DNA of 54,770 nucleotides, taken from NCBI GenBank assembly GCA_014904845.1, contig MU119530.1, positions 1-54,770 on the forward strand, written 5' to 3'. Positions 33,644 through 43,760 of this stretch are shown in pieces; positions within the stretch are counted from its first letter, which is position 1, and every line of letters starts with the position of its first letter. A program made the translations under genes and the position numbers. Source of the stretch: Acephala macrosclerotiorum. Its lineage: Eukaryota; Ascomycota; Leotiomycetes; Helotiales; Mollisiaceae. A model generated the notes under the pieces. The model was not told the origin of the DNA. It did no database searches and saw only the letters and a program-made list of their open reading frames with translations.

Positions 33644-33860
33644 GAATCAGAAACTACATTCTACAATAGTTTTGGATGATGAACGAATAGATACATTTAA
33701 TTCTTGGCAGAAGGTCTGTCTCAAGAACACTCTTCAAAGACATCAACTCAGTGCCAAGGCTCGCTAGCAAAAAGGGGGATTTTATTACCCCGCATCCTCC
33801 TCATTCACTACCACCACCTTCTTCCTCTATATCCTCATCCGACTCCGTAGAAGTCAAATC

Positions 33861-34091
33861 ATGAATTCTTCACCACCACCAACATACGCCGAAACCTATC
33901 AGCTGCAAGAACATCCCATTCCAGTCCATGTCAAAACGAACGTCAGCACAGCCATTCACCAACCGGAGGAAGCGGCCAGGACGAAGCATGTAGACGAAGA
34001 TGACGAGGAGTTGAATGCCGGAGACATGTTTTTGGGCTGCTGCGCTGTTTGTTGTACAGGGGGATGTTGCTGCCGATGTGTGGTTATGTGA
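33861..34091 (+). CDS. Small cysteine-rich tail (CYSTM-like) protein
   Basis: A 76-residue frame starting MNSSPPPTYAETYQLQEHPI. The head is Pro/Tyr-containing, the middle is acidic (DEDDEELNAGD), and the tail is Cys-rich (MFLGCCAVCCTGGCCCRCVV) with a terminal Met. It has the same plan as the gene at 31762-32049, including an acidic or GD segment just before the Cys block. The two are probably paralogues. The upstream 100 bases are C/T-rich, as expected for a fungal leader. Confidence 0.7.
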   Translation: MNSSPPPTYAETYQLQEHPIPVHVKTNVSTAIHQPEEAARTKHVDEDDEELNAGDMFLGCCAVCCTGGCCCRCVVM

Positions 34092-34462
34092 GGCTTTTTG
34101 GGGGCTTGGATGAATGAAGGAGACATACAATGTCACGATGTGGGGGAGTTGTTCGGACAAAGTAGGTAGAAGCACCGGGAAGACAGACTCAGAGGGCAAT
34201 AAAACATACTTGACTACATGATGTAGATGAATTACTAAAAGGTTAAGGAAAGCTTCAATAATTTTTCATAGGTGTTGTCATCGTGGGAAATGCCAAGAGG
34301 GTGTATGAATTACAGATCCTCCAATACACCCGTAGACCACTTGACAATATTTATTGAGCGAATTGCTCCTTTATAATTCAATATCAAGTGCTATAGGGCA
34401 GTATATTCAGACACGGTAGTCTCTTCTCGTAGCTTCAGACCCAGAAATTTTTCGATTTTATG
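34092..34462. other. Intergenic between convergent units
   Basis: 370 bases between a plus-strand gene and a minus-strand broken gene. Nothing further is visible. Confidence 0.4.
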
Positions 34463-35446
34463 TTAATATGTATTGATCAATTCCATCACAAGGTCCGAAG
34501 GAATTTCTTCAATGTTGTTGGGGTACTGGCGGATACCTCGACGCTTCAAGGCTTCCTGTAATTCTGGGCCAGCGAAGCCGTAAGATTCTTCCAAGGCAGT
34601 GCCCGTCCTCCTAATCAACTTGAACGCAGGCTCGTCCCCTTCGGACACGGGGAAGGGCCGGTCCCTTCCCCAAGCCACACTAATGCCTTCTGTGCCTTGG
34701 AATATGTATCTCGCATTAATGGGAGCTCCATAGCTTTTGTACACCGAAGTCAGACGTCGCCATTGCGCGGAGAAAGTTGACCCATGGAATCTCTCCTGGT
34801 GTTCCTCCAGATAGGCCTGGCGTGAAGAATACGGTGAAGACTTTTAAGGTCGCCCTATCGAGTTTGAATGTTGGTTGCACATTGGTTTGCTGGCCCTGTT
34901 GATCGGCCGGCGCATCAGAGGCAACCTCTTCGGTGTCGACAGTCGGTCCTACTCCTTTGGCCTTGACTTTCTCTTGCAGGTCGAAAACCTTCAAGCCACC
35001 GCCAGGCGAGAATTATCTCTCCGAGAACATCAGATCTGCAATGCTAGTAACCCCTTCCGAGGAAACCAATTTCCCATATCTTTCTGTGGTGTTTCCATCC
35101 ATGAACAAGGTATAGGCTTAGAGGAATGCTAGTTCTTTGATAAAATAACCAGCAGTCCCTAAACGTGTGGCGTTGATATCTGCTCGAGCGAATGCGCTAG
35201 GGAGATTGCGAATTTGCGAGCGCGGCTGTTGACGAAAATAATGAGGGACCTGCTGCTGAGATCTTGCTGGTCGATGTACGGCCATCTGTATACTTCGTGG
35301 AATTTTGACAGCCTATGTGGTGGCGTCCTGTGTTCTCTCGTCGGGAAGACTCAGTCTGGATGGTGAGTCTCAGACATTTTTGGCCAGGCATGCAACAGCA
35401 ACTCCTTCTGCTTCTTCCTAATTTTCTTAACCCAACGCTTTTCTAG
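34463..35446 (-). pseudogene. Conserved fungal protein, C-terminal part of a transposon-split gene
   Basis: Read leftward from the element's left edge, this gives motifs I recognise from a large family of uncharacterised ascomycete proteins. They are: LLLHAWPKM, YRWPYIDQQDL, LIIFVNSRAR, then a new frame with NLPSAFARADINATRLGTAG, LFMDGNTTERYGKLVS, FSPGGGLKVFDLQEK, GEIPWVNFLRAM, and finally, in a third frame, FKLIRRTGTALEESYGF to TAA at 34463-34465. Stops interrupt it: TGA between HHPD and VFP near 35350, TAA at 35118-35120 and TAA at 35013-35015. The TAA codons fit CAA to TAA. At least two frame changes occur (near 35211 and 34725). The N-terminal part lies at 43536-43691, on the far side of the 8.1-kb element. 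Function of the family is unknown. Confidence 0.65.
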
Positions 35447-35448
35447 TA

Positions 35449-35559
35449 CAGTAGAAGGCGAATTGGGTGTCGCTAGTTTTTTAGTTAATTATTTTAAGCG
35501 GGGTCCATTTCCTGACGCTTGTGGCTGTGCACCCCTGCCTGGTTGTACTTCAAAGGTAC
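35449..35559 (+). repeat. Left terminal inverted repeat
   Basis: It starts CAGTAGAAGGCGAATTGGGT after the target TA and runs to GGTAC. It pairs with 43423-43533 with about ten differences over 111 bases. The first 27 bases are identical. Confidence 0.85.
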
Positions 35560-35951
35560 CGCTGCTAACCGCAGAGCGGAGCGAGCAGAGGCAGAATTGG
35601 CGGTCTCTCCCACAGGAGAAAAAAGTGGCGGATATTGGGACGCGAGAACACCAAAATCTAAGGTACTCGACACTTTATTTCTCGACGTCTCACGCACTAA
35701 AATGTATTCCCTCTTCAGAAATATTGCAAAAATGGCCAGTGTATATGCGCATGAAAAACTATTGTAGGATTTATTAATTGCGTGCTGATATTGTTGCAAG
35801 TTTGTCGAGTTTGGCACCTCGTCAAAATCAGCCACTTATTTCTCCGGTGGAGAGGCGGTTTACCCCACCATCCTGCCCCATCAATCCTCCTACAGTATCC
35901 TTCCTTCCTCTTTTTCCAATCCCGCCAGTCAGCGCTTTCGTGTCGGCGATC

Positions 35952-36926
35952 ATGGCGCCGCAACTGAGTGCTGCACAGCATATTTTGATCAAATCTTTGC
36001 TAAAAGAAGGGTTCGAGAACAAGCTAATAGCCTCAGAAGCCTCGTGCAGCGTGCGCGCCGTCCAGAGAATCCGTCTAAAGCAGTTCGAAATGCCTACCCC
36101 AAGAACAAACCGCGTCGGCCGTCGTAGCTGCATTATATCACCGATGCAAAAAGCTTTTTGTGATATACTAATCGAACGACCATACCTGTATCGATGCGAG
36201 ATGGCAGATTTACTCTATCGTAGGTTTCGAAAAAGGATATCGGACAGATCGATTGATCGAACTTTGCGATCGATAAACTGGACGAGAACAACAATCCGTC
36301 GCATCGCACAACAACGAGATATCGACCTTCGAGATTACTATCTACATAGGATATCGCAGTACAAGTCCGATCAACTTGTTTTTGTAGATGAGTCTGGCTG
36401 CGATAGAAGGGCTGGACATCGGCGTTGGGGGTGGTCTTCGAAGGGGTCCTCTCTAGTCCAGGTCACAAAGTTCGGTCGCGGAAAAAGATGGCACATTCTT
36501 CCAGTATACGCGCAAAATGGCATTATATTGAGGCGAGTGTACCAAAGATCAATAGACGGTAATTTGTTTGAGGACTTCGTCGCCCAGTTGCTACATTACT
36601 GTGGCAGATACTCGGAGTCAAAATTTGTAATCGTAATAGACAACGCGTCTTAGCATTATTCGGAAAAAATCGTGCAAATATGTCGAGACGCAGGAGTTGT
36701 ATTAGAGTTTCTACCACCGTACTCGCTTGATTTCAATTCTATTGAGGAGCACTTTGGCGTGCTCAAGAAATTCATCAAGAAAAAGTGGCACGAAAACGAG
36801 GATTTCATTGCAAGGGAGTTCAAAATGTTTCTGGAGTGGTGCGTCGATGTAGTAAGTGACGATGCGCACATTGCAGAGAATCACTTTCGTCATGCAGGAA
36901 TATCTATTACGCAATCCTCTAAATAA
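35952..36926 (+). pseudogene. DD34E Tc1/mariner-type transposase, one internal stop
   Basis: The frame starts MAPQLSAAQHILIKSLLKEG. Residues about 5-60 form a helix-turn-helix DNA-binding head (FENKLIASEASCSVRAVQRI). The catalytic core follows: first Asp in LVFVDESGCDRR, second Asp in FVIVIDNAS, and Glu in LPPYSLDFNSIEEHF. There are 34 residues between the second Asp and the Glu, the DD34E spacing of Tc1/mariner. An in-frame TAG at 36651-36653 lies four codons after the second Asp; related proteins often have an aromatic residue here, so TGG to TAG is likely. The rest of the frame (to TAA at 36924-36926) is intact. The protein would bind the inverted repeats and move the element by cut and paste into TA. 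It is the only transposase in the element. Confidence 0.85.
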
Positions 36927-36967
36927 ATAAATAAACACAAATGAAAGAGAGTTTGCTCTCTCGTGCT

Positions 36968-38262
36968 TCAAGATTCCTTTCTTTTCCGCTGGAATTTTTT
37001 GACGTTACTCACAAATTGCAGTGCAATGTCTGGTTTGACCCCATTTTTTATTATCAGTTCAGCGACGACCTTTGAGTGCTGCAAGATAGTGTTTAGTTCT
37101 AAGAACTGATCTATTGCAACCTGATTCGCAATCTGCAGTGCGCTTCTCCACCTGTCGCTCTCGATTGTGCCAGACCCCAGTTGCAGTACTCCTCAAGCTT
37201 GGCCTGTCTATCCCCTTCCACGTCCCCATGATCTTCACCAGGTGTCCTCCCGGCCGTATCGCAACACCTACCGTGGGCTGAGACGTGGGCTTTACACTGA
37301 CGACAGTCAATTGAGCCATCTGCCTTCCGCTTGCGGCTGTTATCCAATACGTTTTTGAGAATGTTGAATGGGATCTCGATATCAACATCGACGTCCTCCT
37401 CTCTCTCCCCTGCCTTCATGTTGCCTTTGATGTGACAGACAATGTCTTCTAGCTGGCCTGGCAGCAGTTTATAGTGGTCTCCCCGTTCGTCCGGCCAGCA
37501 GTGGGGTCCTTGCTTGCAGTGCTTGCCTCTGCAACGATAACGCTCATAGACTCGGGTCCAAAGACCAGCGTCGGCAGCTCTCTGAAGCTTTTGAGCGTCT
37601 GTAGCGCTTTTCTTCTTTTTCTTGCCCTTTACCGTTATAGATTCACAAATAACTTCCTTGTAAACAAACTCCATGTCGAAAGTTATCTTCCTCCCCTTGC
37701 TAAACAAGCCACCAAGATTTTCCAGATGCTCGTCAACTAGCTGCCAATCGATCTCTAGCTTCTTGTATCGTTTCGTTAGACCGCGCTGACGGCTCCGCTC
37801 GATAGATATCTCGATGATCGTTTCTTCGCACGTATAACTATCTCCTGGAAACTTATCATCGTCTTTTAGAAGAGTTTCAAGTCGTGCCTGGAAATTAACT
37901 TTCCAAAAATCGCTCGAAGCCAAGACGAGATCGGAATCTGTGTCTGAACAAACATGCCTGGCTCTAATATTCTCACGTTGGGAGATCTTCCACCGAAAGT
38001 CATAGTGGATACACACGGGGTTATTCTTGTCGTATTGCTTATCACTTTTCCAACCACTGAGTCGGAGAAGTGGTAACGCATGTTCACCGCTTACCAGGTC
38101 GACTCGTTCGGCTGCTGCGCTGGCTCTGGGGCTGCCAGAAGTGGAAATCTCGGGGGTTCTATAATTTAAAGCGTAATTGCCGTCCGGCAAATCGGGGTCG
38201 ATGTTTTCCATGATAGCGTGCCTTCCGAGCAAATAGAGGCAAGAGGGCAAGATCGTTGCCAC
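36968..38262 (-). pseudogene. Uncharacterised fungal cargo protein with Cys/His cluster
   Basis: The start is uncertain: ATG at 38262 or 38211 (MENIDPDLPDG). The main frame runs to 37111. It has a DFRWKISQREN segment, a Lys-rich stretch (KGKKKKKSATDAQ) and a Cys/His cluster, RCRGKHCKQGPHCWPDERGD, followed by HYKLLPGQLEDIV. I recognise this RCxGxxC...GxxCWxD...HYKL pattern from uncharacterised ascomycete proteins. After LEEYCNW the family-like sequence moves to another frame (QLGSGTIESDRWRSALQIAN) and runs to TGA at 36968-36970, ending QFVSNVKKFQRKRKES. Loss of about seven bases near 37180, where a CAACTGG motif could have been duplicated, would explain the shift. The Cys/His cluster may bind metal or nucleic acid; no function is known. 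Confidence 0.55.
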
Positions 38263-38946
38263 ATTGCCTTTTCGCCTGTTGCTGGCAAGGACACGTGGTC
38301 ACTTCCTCGGAGTTTCTACGGGTTTCTACGGGCTTCTATGAGAGTCCCTCTGTTTGCTAACTATGTGACATGGCCAAAACCACAAAATAATATCTCCAAA
38401 CGTCTTAATCGGAATGACAATGAGAACAACATGCACTGTACAGTATACCATAGCGCAATTGATGTGCCATTTTATCGAATGGGGGATGGCCAGTCTTTAT
38501 TACTGGCTTCGCCAACGCAACGCCATTCGCCGCTACTCTATGCGCCCCCTATGCATGATTCAGTTGCTATCGGCCCCTAACTGCGTCTTGTGCTCAGTGC
38601 AACTACCCTCAATCTACTAGGATATTCGAGAAGGCTTGGACAGTTGCTAGTGGCAAATTTGACCTGGTATAAAGGAATCGCTACTCCCAGACCCTTCTTT
38701 ATAAGGGGAGAATATAAAGAAAGGAAGTTATTAGTTGATTGGACTAATAACGTCCATCCCTGCGTGCCGAAAAACTGTTAGTCATGTGACGCCACACCTC
38801 TCTGCCTACCAGGCTACAATACTGTAATGAGTCAATCCTCTGTATATATAGTCATAGTCTACCGGATAGTTGAATTGATCATCACTTCTTCTTCCGATCC
38901 TCAAGTGTTTTTCGCCACGCAGGAATGGACGTTAATAATACTAACC
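38263..38946. other. Inside element: no gene seen
   Basis: This 684-base gap lies between the two cargo genes and should contain the promoter of the 36968-38262 gene and the 3' flank of the NLR gene. Only short frames are present. No inverted repeat that would mark a separate nested element was found. Confidence 0.4.
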
Positions 38947-41900
38947 CTAAGGAATTGCGTATTGCAAGAATGTCAGTCCACCAGACTTATAACCCAAGAC
39001 AGCAATATAGCTATTTACATCTACACATGTAGCTCTATAATCTTTAGGAAGCCAAAGGTAATTGTTTCCATTCAGAGTCACCCACTCATCATCAACAAAC
39101 AAAGCGTAATCTGGCTTTTGTTCAAGATATTTACTTGGTGAGACGGATTTTAAAGAGAATCTAAACAATCCATATATTGTCTTTAGATATTGGCCATCCT
39201 CTGAGAATGCTAGATTTGTAAGAACTTGATTAGTCTTAATCGTCTACTAGTGTGCACCTGTCGCTGCATCCCAGAGCCGGATAGTGCGATCGTCTAAAGC
39301 CGACGCTAGCGTCTTGCCGTCTGGCGAGAAAGCGACTGCCCTGACCCAGTCGCTATGCCCCTCGAGCGTCTGCTGGTATGCACTTGTCGCTGTATCCCAG
39401 AGCCGGATGGTGCGATCGTTTGAAGCCGACGCTAGCGTCTTGCCGTCTGGTGAGAAGGCGACTGCCCAAACTTGGCCGCTATGTCCCTCGAGCGTCTACT
39501 GGTGTGCACTTATCGCTGTATCCCAGAGCCGGATAGTGCGATCGTCTGAAGCCGACGCTAGCGTCTTGCCGTCTAGTGAGAAGGCGATTGCCCTGACCTC
39601 ATCGCTATGCCCCTCGAGCGTCTACTGGTATGCGCCAATCGCTGCATCCCAAAGCCGGACAGTGCGATCGCCTGAAGCCGACGTCAGCGTCTTGCCGTCT
39701 GGCGAGAAGGCGACTGCCCAGACCCCATTGCTATGCCCCTCGAGTGTCTGCTGATATGCGCTCCAGCGGTCTTTAATACCTGCGATCACTTTGATAGATG
39801 ATAGCGTTTCTTTCCATTGCTCATTTCTGACCTCGCTCATCATTGGACTAAACACGAGTGCAGAGACATATATCTGTAATAAAGCCCTTTCTATAATTGA
39901 TCTGTGATTGAAAACAAACTTCTCGGCATCTTTCAAGAATCCAACAAGCCGAGGGCTTATATCTGGTTGTAACTAGCGGCGTTTAGTAATTAGATACAAT
40001 CACAGCGTCATAGACATACCTGGGCGACATGCAGGAGCTTTCTTATTGACTGTACTCCGTCTGAAAGTCTTCCCAGGATAGACAGACTCTCAAGCCAGCG
40101 GAGAAAGCGCTCCTTCAGAAACCTAAACACTCGTCCGTCGTCCATTAACTCTGTCTTACACTCGAGGCTCTCGCCGTTCAAGGAGCAGAAATAGTCGGCC
40201 CAGAAGACGCAGGAGTATCGTATTAGTGCCAGTAAGTCCGAATCCGACGGTCGTATATCCTTTGGTTTAAACCCGAGCGAGAAAGCGTAAACGTTTTTCA
40301 CCAGCATTGAGGACATTGCATCAATAGAGCGTCTACTGATATCCACATGCCCTTAAGTAACCCCAGCCGGCTGAAGTCTAGACTTAAAATTCGCCTCGAG
40401 GTAATCCTTAGCCGACTGGTGGATTAGATAGACTGTTTCCCCCGTAATTGTAAGAAATGAGCCGCAATCCTCAGTGATCGTCCGGGGCATGTCGGGTGGC
40501 AAATCAGCTAGTATGGCAAGCTCGGAGAGAGTGAGAGGGCGTCGTGCAAGAGTAGCAGCCGCCAGGACATTCTTGCAATATTGCGGATATCCTACTTGGC
40601 CGCCATCAATTATGGCCATTATACGGCCATACAGGCTTGACAAGCCGGAAGGGAAGTTATTGATGGTCGCTAGAGCGTCCTTTCCATTCAACAACAGCTT
40701 GCCGAATTGATTCGTCTTGCCGAGCTCTCTGAAAACAAACCATACCCAAAGGAATGTATTCTCGGCTCGCTTGAGGATCTCGGCTGCCATGTCGTCCAAA
40801 ACTGGTTTGGTGTATCCGGGTTTGCCTTTGAAGGCGGAGAGCTTATCGTTGATGTATACATTGACGGGATCTCTGAGCTTTTGAGTGTCTAGCTCAACCA
40901 AGGAACCTACGGTATCCGGAGTCGCAAGTTCAACCGTTGAACGGCTCGAGACCAGCCACTTCACTTTCTCGGAAAGAGAGAGGGAAGTTGAAATAAGCTC
41001 GATAAGGTCCGTTAGACCCTGCTCGCACTCGTCTAGAGCGTCAACGACGAAATACACCGAGGATAAACCAGGGTCTTCCAGCATGCTCTTGAACATATTG
41101 GACAGAGCAACAAATGCAGTGTCACCTTGAAAAAGTGAAGGACCTGCATTCTTGTGCTTTGATCGTACGTAAGAGATGAGATGTAGTTGCTGAATAAGAA
41201 GTAGCCAGATCAGAGATCGCAGGGTGGCTGTGGCGCTGTTTAAGGCCGCGTTTGTGCCCTGACAAAAAAAGTGCGACACGCTGGGTGCAAGCTTGGCGGA
41301 TTGACTGGAAAGCTCGCGAATGACGCCGATCAGGAGCATAGTCTTCCCTGTACCGGCATGACCTTTAATCCACATCAGTCGACGGGACTGCTGGTTACAC
41401 ACATCCTTACTCCAATTCGTGAACGCTGCATACTCCTTCGTGTCGAGAATCCACTTGTATGCTCCGTCGAGCAATTTGTCCTTGTTTTTCTCGATTTTCT
41501 CCATGTCGACTTGGGGATCCACCACGTAGAGGTCTTGGAGGCACTTTTCGTCGTTGTCAGTTTTGTGCTGAGCAATCAGTTGTCGAATATTTCGACGGAT
41601 ATCTCCAAGTATTGACTCCCTTCCTTCGGCACGCTTAACAAGTTGCCCTAAGGTGCTCTTCATATACTGACTATTGTACCGGTCCAAATCCTTCTGGAGA
41701 GTCTCTTTCGCATTCGTGACACTCTTCAGATCACCGTCCCAGTCATCTAGATTCGCAAGGCCACGGAGAAAAACAAAGGCTGGGTTTCTATAATAGTAAG
41801 AGTAGACGCTCTTTATTTGATACTGGAGAAGAGACTTATAAAGTGCGATGACTTTTTTTTTTAATAGTAGTAGGATTGATTCAAAGGACTCATCTTCGAT

Positions 41901-42891
41901 TTCGATGTTGCTTTTGTCTAGGAGATGTTCGGTGAGGACACAATACCAATCCATTCTAGAGACAATATGTGCGATGTCGGCAAGGTTAAATTTCGACGCT
42001 TTTGCAGGATTTAAGAGGATCTAGATGGAGATTAGTCGATACGGAGGCTAGGCAATTGCCAGGGATGATTATTCACTTGTAATCCGATATACACGCCAGT
42101 CCATGGAAGTGCAGCCTGCGGTATGTTTTGAATCGTTACGTCGATCATTCCCTTGGCCGAAAGAACGAACTGGGCGACGTCACCCATTCCCTTTGTAATC
42201 TTCGACGCTGTAGCAACTTTGGACTAACCTTTCTTCACCAAATCTTCCATGTATTTCTGTCGCTTGGCCGGGTCTTTCAGTTCGGCAGAGATGTTACCAG
42301 CTTTAGAAGCGATAGTCTTGGGAATGTTGGCACTGAAAACTTTCGTTAAGGTCTCCACGTAAGATCTGATAAACTCTGCGGTGTTTTTATCCTCCTCGAG
42401 TTTGTCGTAAGCGGCGTTCCACAGTCTCTGGGATGTGGAAAGGGCAGGACTCTGTTGCTGTGTGGGATCTGTTGCGGGCTGCGACTCTTTGGCTCGGGGT
42501 TCGATGGACAGGACGACATGTGTTTGCGTATCATCGCTAGAAGGAGATTTCGGGGTATTTTCGAGGGTGGACGCAGCTAGATGGTGAGGCTCTTTACCTC
42601 CTGCGTCTGTGCGAGCTCCAATCGTCTGAACATCAGCAGCGGCAGACAGTTTGAAAGGAGCATGTGGTTCTGTTGCGTCGCTGGAAGCTTTCGTGCCGCG
42701 TTCTACATCCCTTTGCTCAGGAGACTGGACCTTCACTAGGGCTTATGAGTCTCCAGAAGTGTTTGTAACTTCGGTATTCGTCTTGACATACCTAGGGATT
42801 GCGTAGGAGACGGAGCTGGCGAGGCGGCTGTGCTACGATCTCCGAAAGGATTCCACCACTTTGCACGCTTCCCAAACCCTTTCGCAGGCAT
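38947..42891 (-). pseudogene. NACHT-WD40 NLR-type receptor, multiple stops
   Basis: Exons 42891-42792, 42735-42077, 42020-40020 and 39972-38947, with GT-AG introns of 47-56 nt. Order of parts: a basic MPAKGFGKRAKWWNPF start; a Ser/Thr/Pro-rich linker; a NACHT_N-type helical region (LWNAAYDKLEEDKNTAEFIR); a NACHT ATPase with Walker A GHAGTGKT (41341-41364) and Walker B VYFVVDALDEC; helices; four WD40 units of exactly 126 bp (39244-39760); and a distinct C-terminal tail. This is the NWD/HET-E-like plan, in which WD repeats sense a ligand and NACHT oligomerises to trigger a response, often cell death. In-frame stops: TAG 42224-42226, TAA 40353-40355, and TAG at 39622, 39496, 39247 and 39244. The gene is cargo of the 8.1-kb element. 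Confidence 0.8.
39244..39760 (-). repeat. WD40 array, 126-bp units with CAG/TAG variation
   Basis: Four highly similar 126-bp units ([17 protein letters not shown] with a TLEGHS linker) lie head to tail. The codon just before TLEGHS is CAG at 39748-39750 and 39370-39372 but TAG at 39622-39624, 39496-39498 and 39244-39246. At 39247-39249 the preceding CAG is also TAG. All positions are in phase. Each change is CpA to TpA on the coding strand. Confidence 0.9.
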
Positions 42892-43422
42892 GGCTTCGAC
42901 GAGGACATTCGGCGGGAAGAGATGCTATCGTAGGGACGTTGACAGCTGTCTGTAGTCGCGAAGCTGGATAGACTGATCGCTGCGGCTGGCTCGCTTGGCT
43001 GCCAATGAGCCTCACAAGACAACTGTGGCGGCGCCATTAGAGCTGGCGTAGTCTACTCGGAAGAGTCTGATGGTGATCTATTTGATGATAGCGATGAAAT
43101 GATAAGTTAAATGCGATGAAATGTCTGTGCATAGAGAATTTGTCGCTAAGGTTAGGCAGAGGCTGATTCCCCTAGTGGGTGTACGGGAAAATGGAGATGA
43201 CGTCGAGCCCGAAATACCAGGTCGTTGACAGTGACAATGCGGATGGATCAGAAGATCCGTTCCGGGGCACAGATCGCAGTTCGCCAAAACAGCGGAAGGC
43301 CCGTGCGCTGAGAATCTGGGGAGCTGATTTGAGAGCAAGCCGATTTCGTGTGCCAAGATCAAGGTAGTGACTAGGTACTACTGTACAAACGCTTGCAGTG
43401 TCAGCGCTAAAAATGGCTGACT

Positions 43423-43533
43423 GTACCTTGGAGTACAATTGGGCAGGGGATGCACAGCCACAAGTGTCTGGAAATGGACCCCGCTAAAATAATTAACTAA
43501 AAAAATTAGCGACACCCAATTCGCCTTCTACTG
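43423..43533 (-). repeat. Right terminal inverted repeat
   Basis: Inverted copy of 35449-35559, followed by the second target TA. The minus-strand frame from the split flanking gene reads into this repeat and gains eight codons (SRRRIGCR) before a stop. Confidence 0.85.
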
Positions 43534-43535
43534 TA

Positions 43536-43691
43536 CCTCGGCGTGTCTGGAAATATGTTCTTTGGATTGTAGGCGCCCTTTAGTCCAAGCTTGTCCATTT
43601 GCTTTGCCATCTCTGCCTTCTCTGCCTGAGTCTCTGGCTTTCTGCCATGGTTATATACCTCTGTCCAGTCGATTCCTCCACGAGAAGGCAT
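43536..43691 (-). pseudogene. N-terminal part of the transposon-split gene
   Basis: The frame MPSRGGIDWTEVYNHGRKPE (from 43691; an upstream in-frame ATG at 43760 is less likely) runs leftward through KAEMAKQMDKLGLKG to the element edge. Inside the inverted repeat it gains eight codons and stops. Removing the element and one TA places this sequence against 35446. The frame EHISRHAEVLEKRWVKK is then open across the junction and leads into LLLHAWPKM of the 34463-35446 piece. A one-frame mismatch remains between LGLKG and EHISR, so a small indel or unrecognised intron is also present. See the C-terminal part for family assignment. Confidence 0.5.
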
Positions 43692-43760
43692 TTTGAGTCG
43701 ACATGCAACGCTGCGCAGATCTAAGCACAAGCTATACTCCGTACTAGTAGGGAAGAACAA

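Larger units (their letters stand above)
35449..43533 (+). mobile_element. 8.1-kb Tc1/mariner-type element with NLR cargo
   Basis: The element is bounded by inverted repeats of about 111 bp, starting CAGTAGAAGGCGAATTGG at each end, and by TA on both sides (35447-35448 and 43534-43535). Inside are a DD34E transposase (35952-36926, plus strand), an uncharacterised Cys/His-containing gene (36968-38262, minus) and a NACHT-WD40 gene (38947-42891, minus). Ordinary Tc1/mariner elements are 1-2 kb with only a transposase. A host gene on the minus strand is split between the two outer flanks (43536-43691 and 34463-35446), which shows that the whole 8.1 kb entered at one TA. All three internal genes carry stops or frame breaks, so this copy is probably immobile. 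Later nesting of the cargo inside a small element cannot be excluded, but I see no second set of ends around it. Confidence 0.75.

Noticed and set aside
36940..36966. GAGAG...CTCTC hairpin after the transposase considered as the element's true right end
   Set aside because: It does not resemble the 35449 inverted repeat; the matching end is at 43423-43533, and the split host gene supports the longer unit.
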